A stretch of 64,000 bases of DNA from an uncultured Lachnospiraceae bacterium (GTDB lineage: Bacteria; Bacillota; Clostridia; Lachnospirales; Lachnospiraceae). The notes below the pieces were generated by a model. The model saw only the letters and a list, made by a program, of their open reading frames with translations. It was not told the DNA's origin and searched no databases. Position numbers and translations under genes: made by a program. Below are positions 44,982-51,123 of this stretch, one piece after another. How positions within the stretch are numbered: the first letter of the stretch is position 1; the number at the start of each line of letters is the position of its first letter. The DNA lies in assembly GCA_944381575.1 (NCBI GenBank), contig CALWLS010000004.1, forward strand, positions 124,001 to 188,000, given 5' to 3'.

Positions 44982-45054
44982 TTATTCGATTATTTCCATC
45001 CACACCCCATGCGGAAGCGACATAAGATTTAGATTTTTATCTTGCAAAATTAAG
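44982..45054 (-). pseudogene. Remnant 3' end of a fourth tail-tip module (D)
   Basis: Minus-strand frame ending at TAA 44984-44982 reads as a tail-tip C-terminus (LILQDKNLNLMSLPHGVWME, then IIE). It is cut at its upstream side by site S3, which points the wrong way to join it to the constant fibre N-terminus. It has no 5' part and is therefore probably the stranded end of the original or a lost module. Confidence 0.6.
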
Positions 45055-45068
45055 CTAAATGCCAAGGC
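45055..45068 (+). repeat. Recombination site S3
   Basis: CTAAATGCCAAGGC, plus orientation, opening module C. Flanked by the module D remnant on the left. Confidence 0.85.
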
Positions 45069-45234
45069 CCTTAAAATAAGCGTGAATGATTCTTCAGATT
45101 TTTCATCATTTAAGTATTACATAAATGAAAATGATTATTATGAGTATATTTTCAGCAGTGCAGGTGTTGTATACCGTAAATATATCAACAATGCAGAAAC
45201 TGGAATCTGGAGAATCGCAGGTGATGAATACTAA
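45055..45234 (+). other. Silent tail-tip module C, copy 1
   Basis: Starting in the site as CTA AAT GCC AAG GCC, the frame reads LNAKALKISVNDSSDFSS and ends GIWRIAGDEY then TAA. No start codon or ribosome site of its own. If S3 recombines with S1 this becomes the C-terminus of the tail fibre. The stop codon lies inside S4. Confidence 0.85.
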
Positions 45235-45244
45235 ATGCCAAGGC
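45231..45244 (+). repeat. Recombination site S4
   Basis: CTAAATGCCAAGGC, plus orientation, exactly 176 bp after S3; its TAA is the stop of module C copy 1. Confidence 0.85.
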
Positions 45245-45410
45245 CCTTAAAATAAGCGTGAATGATTCTTCAGATTTTTCATCATTTAAGTATTACATAA
45301 ATGAAAATGATTATTATGAGTATATTTTCAGCAGTGCAGGTGTTGTATACCGTAAATATATCAACAATGCAGAAACTGGAATCTGGAGAATCGCAGGTGA
45401 TGAATACTAA
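45231..45410 (+). other. Silent tail-tip module C, copy 2
   Basis: Repeats copy 1 base for base over the 176-bp period (45055-45230 equals 45231-45406 by my reading). Its stop lies inside S5. Such an exact tandem copy suggests a recent duplication, perhaps by recombination between directly oriented sites on sister copies. Confidence 0.85.
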
Positions 45411-45420
45411 ATGCCAAGGC
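45407..45420 (+). repeat. Recombination site S5
   Basis: CTAAATGCCAAGGC, plus orientation, at the start of inverted-repeat copy B'. Also supplies the stop codon of module C copy 2. Confidence 0.85.
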
Positions 45421-45691
45421 TCTTATACCGCGCCGCACATTCACTGCTGATGCCGATGCTAACCAATTAACAGAACCGGGATTATATCGTATAGTGACTT
45501 CATTCCCTGTCGCAAACTGTCTTGAGACGAATGGCTTTTTATGCAATATTCCAGGCGGAGACACACTCAATGGAGTAGCCATACAATATACACTGTCATG
45601 GAATGGCCAAAATCTACGCGTACGTACCTATTGGACATCATGGAGCGAATGGCGTTCCATAAGTGCACAGTAAAAAGTACAACTCAAATTT
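45407..45691 (+). repeat. Inverted repeat left copy: silent tail-tip module B'
   Basis: 285 bp, identical by inspection to the reverse complement of 46894-47178. From the site the frame reads LNAKALIPRRTFTADADANQ and continues to TYWTSWSEWRSISAQ, stop TAA at 45671-45673. The paired Trp-rich end (WTSWSEW) is common in phage fibre tips. Apparent ORFs on its opposite strand are antisense artefacts. Confidence 0.88.
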
Positions 45692-45806
45692 CGGGTAATA
45701 GTGAACGTCTTTTTCCTCTCATATTCCCATACATTTTTCCTTGTTAATCTCTATTTTTATCATTCTTCCCTATGCTTCTCTTGTAATTATAAATTTTCAT
45801 GTACAT

Positions 45807-45833
45807 AAAATAAGCCTCCGGATCTCCGCAGGC
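45807..45833 (-). terminator. Terminator of the recombinase gene
   Basis: Minus strand GCCTgCGG-agat-CCGgAGGC followed by TTATTTT, 23 bp after the recombinase stop. Confidence 0.7.
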
Positions 45834-45855
45834 CGTCACACGAGTCTGAATAAAG

Positions 45856-46842
45856 TTAAGCTGCCATCATGTAGGCGTGCCGCGTTATGGACGGATCATC
45901 TTTGGCATATATTCTTGTAGTGTCGGCGCTCTCATGCCCAAGAAAAATCTGCAGATCTTCCAACCTCATACCATGTTGATACAGATGCGTGGCCGTCGTG
46001 TGCCTGATCAGATGTGGGAACACACGTCGACCTATACCGGCGCGTTCTCCAATCTGACGGATGATTTTCTCAATGGCATTCTTTTGCAATCTTTGGTATG
46101 GACGGCGATCCGACACAAACAATGCCTCCCTGCTGTCATTTCGGTATTTGAAATATTCATCTAACGCTACAGTAGCAGCTGCATTTATGAATACATATCT
46201 CTCTTTATCCCCTTTTCCTGTTACTTTTATTCGTTTTTCAAAATAATCTATGTCATCTCTATTAATCCCTACAACTTCCGACACCCTGCAGCCTGTGGCA
46301 AATAAGAATTCTACCAATGCACGTTCCTTTGGCGTTATACACGCACGTCTAAGGCGTTCAAACTCAACGGCAGATAATGGCTGCCGAACCTTTTTCTTGA
46401 ATTTAATGGCCTCGATTGTCGCCATTGGATTGATTCGTACACGGCCCGAGTCTGCCATGTAGCGGAAGAATCCATTAATGATCACTCTCATGCTGTCCTT
46501 ACGGCGTCGGCCTACCCCTCTATAGCTCTCATACTGGTCTAAGAATCGTAATACATCCCAGTCCTGAATATCGCCAATGTTTTTTTGTGTGGCAGCCATG
46601 AATGCGGTGAGCACCTGTCTGTACTGTTCCAGCGTCCCATGCGTTAATCCTTTCGATTTTTTCCTGGCCAGGTACTCCCTGACCTCTGGCATGCCACTAT
46701 TGGTCACGGCCGGCATCGTTTCCTCTTCGGTTATTTTTTTACCTTTCAAAGCTTTGGCCACTGCGATATCTATCATTTGCAGTTGCTCAGCGCTGAAATT
46801 TGTCGCAAGCTCTGATAGTATTTGATCTCGTATGTTCTTCAT
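45856..46842 (-). CDS. Tyrosine recombinase of the tail-fibre inversion locus
   Basis: 328-residue XerC/D-fold recombinase. N-terminal SAM-like core-binding domain about 50-145 (MPEVREYLARKKSKGLTHGT); catalytic domain with Arg186 (ATGCRVSEV), Lys210 (TGKGDKER), His277/Arg280 (HLIRH), His303 (LGHESADTTR) and nucleophile Tyr312 (RIYAK), so all catalytic residues are present. Strong AAGGAGG site. It lies between two identical inverted module B copies, each beginning with a CTAAATGCCAAGGC site, and within the tail module far from a prophage end. It is therefore far more likely a shufflon-type invertase (functionally like Rci of IncI plasmids) than the prophage integrase. Target choice is inference. 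Confidence 0.9.
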   Translation of the reverse strand: MKNIRDQILSELATNFSAEQLQMIDIAVAKALKGKKITEEETMPAVTNSGMPEVREYLARKKSKGLTHGTLEQYRQVLTAFMAATQKNIGDIQDWDVLRFLDQYESYRGVGRRRKDSMRVIINGFFRYMADSGRVRINPMATIEAIKFKKKVRQPLSAVEFERLRRACITPKERALVEFLFATGCRVSEVVGINRDDIDYFEKRIKVTGKGDKERYVFINAAATVALDEYFKYRNDSREALFVSDRRPYQRLQKNAIEKIIRQIGERAGIGRRVFPHLIRHTTATHLYQHGMRLEDLQIFLGHESADTTRIYAKDDPSITRHAYMMAA

Positions 46843-46863
46843 CTAAAAAACCTCCTTATATCT

Positions 46864-46891
46864 ATGATATAAGAAGGCCTTACTTAGTAAA
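46864..46891 (-). promoter_or_regulatory. Candidate recombinase promoter
   Basis: Minus strand TTTACT, 16-bp spacer, TATCAT, lying in the 51-bp unique stretch between module B and the recombinase start. The -35 overlaps a small dyad, TTACTtAGTAA. The promoter would flip with the gene, so the recombinase could be expressed in either orientation. Confidence 0.5.
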
Positions 46892-46893
46892 CT

Positions 46894-47178
46894 AAATTTG
46901 AGTTGTACTTTTTACTGTGCACTTATGGAACGCCATTCGCTCCATGATGTCCAATAGGTACGTACGCGTAGATTTTGGCCATTCCATGACAGTGTATATT
47001 GTATGGCTACTCCATTGAGTGTGTCTCCGCCTGGAATATTGCATAAAAAGCCATTCGTCTCAAGACAGTTTGCGACAGGGAATGAAGTCACTATACGATA
47101 TAATCCCGGTTCTGTTAATTGGTTAGCATCGGCATCAGCAGTGAATGTGCGGCGCGGTATAAGAGCCTTGGCATTTAG
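46894..47178 (-). repeat. Inverted repeat right copy: silent tail-tip module B
   Basis: Reverse complement of 45407-45691, same 285 bp. On the minus strand it follows directly after the stop of expressed module A and is preceded by site S2, so it is untranslated in the present arrangement. Coding part 47178-46912. Deletion of A by recombination between S1 and S2 would place it in frame. Confidence 0.88.
47165..47178 (-). repeat. Recombination site S2
   Basis: CTAAATGCCAAGGC on the minus strand. Its TAA (47177-47175) is the stop codon of the currently expressed fibre gene, while the LNAKA frame opens module B. Confidence 0.85.
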
Positions 47179-47912
47179 GATAACGTTTGGCCGGTTAGCA
47201 CATATTGGTTTTTGCGACCTTCAGTATCAGTATATGTAAACATATAAATCTTCCCGACTTCCGATATGCAAGTAACATATGCTGCGGATGATGTTTTAAC
47301 AAGCATCATTGCTCCCTGAGTATTGTATATTGGGGATGTGCTCGGTGTGTCGCTACTCCATGTACTGTAACGATACATGCCAGAATCAAGCGATAAAAAG
47401 TCCGTATTATTCTCTATAGTTATGGACGCATTCGCCTTGGCATTTAGTTCACTAATCTGATCCTGCAAAGTTTTACCAAAACGTGCATCTAATCCGAATC
47501 CCTCAAGATTTGTTGTGCCGTTATTTACAAGAAACTGCATAAGCTTGGTCTGGAAATTATCATTAGCTACCAGTTTATTAATGATTCGATCCGCTACCTT
47601 ATCAAGCCATGTCTGAAGAATAGTTTTCTTAGTAAGTCCTCCGGCCGAAGTAGGCTCCTCGTCTGTAACTCCATAGGTGTCTGTCACCTCTATTTCCGCG
47701 GCATCCTCAGCCTCAAAGCCTCTGGCAAAATATTTCCAATTAACTTTATCGTCTGATGGCTCAACTCCAGTTAATCCATCCTTTAACGCAACATATGTAC
47801 TGCCATTATACAGAACCACATTATATCTATTATACGTGGCCTCAGCCGTATAAGTTCCTTTGTCCGAATAGCCTACAAGGCCAAGTTTTGTATATCCTTC
47901 AGGTATTGCCAT
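47175..47912 (-). CDS. Phage tail fibre, constant N-terminus plus expressed module A
   Basis: 245 residues. Constant part about 1-160: IPEGYTKLGLVGYSDKG, then YNRYNVVLYNGSTYVAL, resembling a carbohydrate-binding (CBM5/12-type) fold used to dock or bind sugar, then a helical neck ending ISELNAKA. The last four codons of the neck are site S1. Module A (about 160-245; SITIENNTDFLSLDSGMYRY ... VLTGQTLS) is the present receptor-binding tip. The stop lies in S2. Four other modules (B, B', C, C') sit downstream in both orientations, each in the same frame relative to its site. Confidence 0.9.
   Translation of the reverse strand: MAIPEGYTKLGLVGYSDKGTYTAEATYNRYNVVLYNGSTYVALKDGLTGVEPSDDKVNWKYFARGFEAEDAAEIEVTDTYGVTDEEPTSAGGLTKKTILQTWLDKVADRIINKLVANDNFQTKLMQFLVNNGTTNLEGFGLDARFGKTLQDQISELNAKANASITIENNTDFLSLDSGMYRYSTWSSDTPSTSPIYNTQGAMMLVKTSSAAYVTCISEVGKIYMFTYTDTEGRKNQYVLTGQTLS
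47434..47447 (-). repeat. Recombination site S1 (expression site)
   Basis: CTAAATGCCAAGGC on the minus strand, inside the fibre gene at the junction of constant neck and module A. Inversion with S3, S4 or S5 would replace A by C, C' or B'. Confidence 0.88.
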
Positions 47913-47924
47913 TTCATATCCTCC

Positions 47925-48488
47925 TTATATTGCTATCTGCCAGTAAAGTGCAGCCGTATCTTCGTCTAATGCAAAATCTACGCCTACACCTTCTTTTATA
48001 TAAAGAGCTCCGGAGTCTATATCTAAATAGAACCCCGGAGCTACAATGTCACTGTACTGTTCTGCCAACGATGCTGAATTAGCTGCTGACTCTGCCTGTA
48101 TCTTAGACTGCTGTGACCAGAACTTTGAGTTATCGGTATTTTCTCCTTCTCGCACACCGGTATCGCCATGAGCCCAGCTTTCCGCTTCCATCACACTGTC
48201 GTCCGCATCGGATGCACTTTCAGCTGCTGCCGAAGCTGATCCTGCTGCTGCCGAAGCATGCCCCTGAGCATCAGTCACTGCCTGTTCTGCTTCAGCCTTA
48301 ACATTATTGACTTCCTGGATCGTATTATCGATCTCAGTCCCTTTGCCATCTATAAATTCAATGGCAGCGTTCATCTGCGACTGGATTTTAGTAAGGGCAT
48401 CTACTGTAGCTGCCCTTACCTGTCTGCCATAGACTGCTGACATCCAGGCTTTTATCTCTTTCGCGAGATCGATTAATGGTAATGCCAT
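47925..48488 (-). CDS. Phage tail/baseplate accessory fibre protein
   Basis: 187 residues. N-terminal helical part, then a long Ala/Ser/Glu-rich repeat region (AEQAVTDAQGHASAAAGSAS) typical of trimeric coiled-coil phage fibre shafts, then WAHGDTGVREGENTDNSKFW, a short motif common in phage fibre proteins. C-terminal beta-rich tip (GFYLDIDSGALYIKEGV). Starts 11 bp after the Tal-like gene. Probably forms the connector to the variable fibre. Confidence 0.78.
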   Translation of the reverse strand: MALPLIDLAKEIKAWMSAVYGRQVRAATVDALTKIQSQMNAAIEFIDGKGTEIDNTIQEVNNVKAEAEQAVTDAQGHASAAAGSASAAAESASDADDSVMEAESWAHGDTGVREGENTDNSKFWSQQSKIQAESAANSASLAEQYSDIVAPGFYLDIDSGALYIKEGVGVDFALDEDTAALYWQIAI

Positions 48489-48499
48489 ACATAACCTCC

Positions 48500-50419
48500 T
48501 TAATTGCCTTCAAGTTGTTCCAACCGGGAATATATATCCTGTATAGTCTCATTCAGTCCCCAGCCGTCCCAGAAGCCTTGATCTGACTCAATGTAAAAAT
48601 CGCGTGCGTGAACTTCTCCCTTATTGTTCACGCAAAAATCATAGTCGCTGTCACTCTTCCATCCAGCCCAAAACCATAGATTTCCTTCTTTTCTTGATGC
48701 GGCCGACATTCCGCATTGACCATCCGATGATTGGAATATATCTCGCCCCCATCCGACCTTGGCATAGAATCCTCCTATACCAACTTCTTCATCATCGGCA
48801 TAGAAGAAACCATCGCCAAAATTAGCAGAACCTCCGATGATTTTAGGTGCATTCAGATTTCCTGAATTGATGGTAATGCCTGACAAACTCATAACCACGA
48901 GCTCTTTCCCGGATGCATCAAGGACCTTTATTACTCCATTTTTCCCAAGCCCTTTGCCGCCTACTTCCAATGTGCCTCCACGGATACGATCAGCAAGCAT
49001 CGTTCCGGTTGTCACAAAGTCGGCGACCAGGTTTCCGTCTATGGTCCAGGCATTTCGATAAGGACCATTGATGCCAGTAGTTGAAAAACCTATACCATTT
49101 TGATTAATCTGGATAATGTTCTGTGCAGTATCCTTATCTGGCGTATTCATGACCAGGATGCGCCAAGGATGCATCTTTTCTCCGGTAGACGGGTCTATGT
49201 TATCTAGGATAACATAACCGCCGAAACCTCCGGTAATAAGTGTTGTAGCATTTTCTATCTTGCGATTTATCTCCTTTAATGTACTATCAGCTACCTGCTG
49301 CACTTTATTAGATATCTCTGCCTGGTTTTTATTGGCCGTGCCTGTCATGGTGTCCACAGTCCGCCCAAGAGTTATCCTTCCCTGCGTAGGATCAAGCAGG
49401 TTAATCTCTCTGGAAGATAGAAGATATCTCTGTTCGATTCCATGAGGCCGGCTGATAACATTGGTCCAGAATCCTAAACAAAATGCTTCCACACTGGTAT
49501 CTATCAAGGAAAGGTCCAGTGCACTTATTTCGATAGTAGCAGGTAGCGCTGATGCCTCTTCGAGGTAAGTTTTGGCTTTTGTAAGCAGAGCTTCCGGATC
49601 TGTTACATCTTCAAAAGTCTGACTTCCCCATATATATCCGTAAGCGGCTACCGCAGATTCATTTTCAATATAATCTTTGCCATCATTAACTGATGTAATG
49701 TCCACTACACGGGTCTGTGTTTCTCCAAGATCATCCTGGTACTCTACGGTAGCACCGCGAGGAATAAGACAGGTGATTATCTCTGATGGATCTATATGCT
49801 CTGTAAGGTCTAAGAGGTTCTCTCCAAACCTTATAGGCTGATCATTGATCCCGCCATAGTCCCACACATAATCAAGATAACGAATGCCATTTGATGTTCT
49901 GATATGAAGATATCCGCCATACAAATCGACCACGCTTCTAAGCTCGGTTAAAGTAGGGGAAAAGTCTGTTATTTCCCGAACAGTATCTGCGCTGTTTCCG
50001 GTGACAACTATGTTGCCAAGCTCAAAGCGTTTCTTTTCCTCCACCTGGCTGTTATGTATTTCAAGGAGCTTTGAAAAGTAAGTCCGGATATTTCCGGTAA
50101 TGCTTAAAGGCCTCTGAATACTGTCCAGAAGATATGTGAGGATGCCTTCACATGTATAGGTGACTTTGTTATTGAAATCTCTTTCAGGTTTCATAGCCCG
50201 GCCGGCGAACACCTCGCTTCCGTCCTGATAGACAACTATCTCAGACATGCAGGTCTTTATCTTGTCGAAATTTGGATGATCTTTATATATCTGGAAAGAA
50301 AATGAGCCCGCACTTCCGATTTCTTCAGAAAGTACCGGCTCAAATATACGAAGCTCCTCATCAAGCGGTTCATAAAGTGGATATTCAATATCATCATTTC
50401 TTACATAAACCTTATACAT
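48500..50419 (-). CDS. Phage tail-associated (Tal/gp21-like) protein
   Basis: 639 residues. N-terminal 380 residues match the phage minor structural/tail endopeptidase-type hub domain (YPLYEPLDEELRIFEPVL, GSEVFAGRAMKPERDFNN, TYTCEGILTYLLDSIQRP, LIPRGATVEYQDDLGE). The C-terminal part is beta-rich with Gly repeats (GGTLEVGGKGLGKNGVIKV) and a coiled-coil end (NETIQDIYSRLEQLEGN). Follows Dit with a 1-bp overlap, as expected for a Tal-like baseplate protein. Confidence 0.85.
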   Translation of the reverse strand: MYKVYVRNDDIEYPLYEPLDEELRIFEPVLSEEIGSAGSFSFQIYKDHPNFDKIKTCMSEIVVYQDGSEVFAGRAMKPERDFNNKVTYTCEGILTYLLDSIQRPLSITGNIRTYFSKLLEIHNSQVEEKKRFELGNIVVTGNSADTVREITDFSPTLTELRSVVDLYGGYLHIRTSNGIRYLDYVWDYGGINDQPIRFGENLLDLTEHIDPSEIITCLIPRGATVEYQDDLGETQTRVVDITSVNDGKDYIENESAVAAYGYIWGSQTFEDVTDPEALLTKAKTYLEEASALPATIEISALDLSLIDTSVEAFCLGFWTNVISRPHGIEQRYLLSSREINLLDPTQGRITLGRTVDTMTGTANKNQAEISNKVQQVADSTLKEINRKIENATTLITGGFGGYVILDNIDPSTGEKMHPWRILVMNTPDKDTAQNIIQINQNGIGFSTTGINGPYRNAWTIDGNLVADFVTTGTMLADRIRGGTLEVGGKGLGKNGVIKVLDASGKELVVMSLSGITINSGNLNAPKIIGGSANFGDGFFYADDEEVGIGGFYAKVGWGRDIFQSSDGQCGMSAASRKEGNLWFWAGWKSDSDYDFCVNNKGEVHARDFYIESDQGFWDGWGLNETIQDIYSRLEQLEGN

Positions 50420-51123
50420 TACAGGATAGCACCTCGATATCTGACTGTTACAGTTCCATTTCCCGAAAATGTCAGCACATTTTCACCCTCTTTTATGACT
50501 ATGTCATATATCTTATTCTCCCCGGCCTTGAGCTCATATTCTTTCCCTTCAAAGGATACTGTCATATCAGCAGATACAACTATATCCGGGATGATCCACT
50601 TTTCCGTGCCAGGAATAATCAGTTCTTTGCTGCCGTCTATTACCACATCTTTGTACTCTCGTATGACCCCTGTATCCAAATTAAAAGGATCCCATAGCCA
50701 GTCCTCATCTCCAGATAAAAGTTCATACTTATAAGGATCAGCATCCACAGTAATGGTAAATGTCCCAAGCGTTCTTGCCCTTTCATAATCCGATACCGTC
50801 ATTCTTCCTTGATAGTAATAGCCAGGATCATCATCAAATATGATCTTTCCTTCCTGGCCGTGGAATTTTTGAAGTATCTCGGAAAATAAACTCGGCCACT
50901 TGTCCATTGGTTTCCCGCAGCCAAAGTTTAAAGTTATAGTACGCCTCTCAAACACTATACGGCCTGCATTCGCAGTGGATAAATCTATAGAACCGTCAGC
51001 TCCAGGAATATCCATATAAAGTGTCTTTGGCACAGGAGGCTGAACACAGTGCCGGTCTTTCAAAGCCATCCTGTATGTATTCAGCATATCAATACCATTT
51101 ATATTTACGCTTAAAAAGATCAT
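50419..51123 (-). CDS. Distal tail protein (Dit)
   Basis: 234-residue siphophage baseplate hub protein. N-terminal ring domain (FLSVNINGIDMLNTYRMAL, GADGSIDLSTANAGRIVFER, NLGTFTITVDADPYKYELL-type segment ARTLGTFTITVDADPYKYE) and a C-terminal beta domain. Located between tape measure and Tal-like genes with overlaps on both sides, the standard order. Confidence 0.9.
   Translation of the reverse strand: MIFLSVNINGIDMLNTYRMALKDRHCVQPPVPKTLYMDIPGADGSIDLSTANAGRIVFERRTITLNFGCGKPMDKWPSLFSEILQKFHGQEGKIIFDDDPGYYYQGRMTVSDYERARTLGTFTITVDADPYKYELLSGDEDWLWDPFNLDTGVIREYKDVVIDGSKELIIPGTEKWIIPDIVVSADMTVSFEGKEYELKAGENKIYDIVIKEGENVLTFSGNGTVTVRYRGAIL

Noticed and set aside
45361..45582. ORF of 73 codons on the minus strand, and its near-twin on the plus strand at 47003-47239
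   Set aside because: Both are antisense readings of the inverted module B copies; they match only because the DNA is repeated, and they have no ribosome sites.
45856..46842. Tyrosine recombinase read as the prophage integrase
   Set aside because: It lies in the middle of the tail module, is flanked by repeated fibre-tip modules with a common short site, and is about 3 kb from the left prophage end. An integrase would be expected at the other end.
44982..47912. Diversity-generating retroelement acting on the fibre gene
   Set aside because: No reverse transcriptase gene and no template/variable repeat pair with A-specific differences; the repeated modules are identical and inverted.
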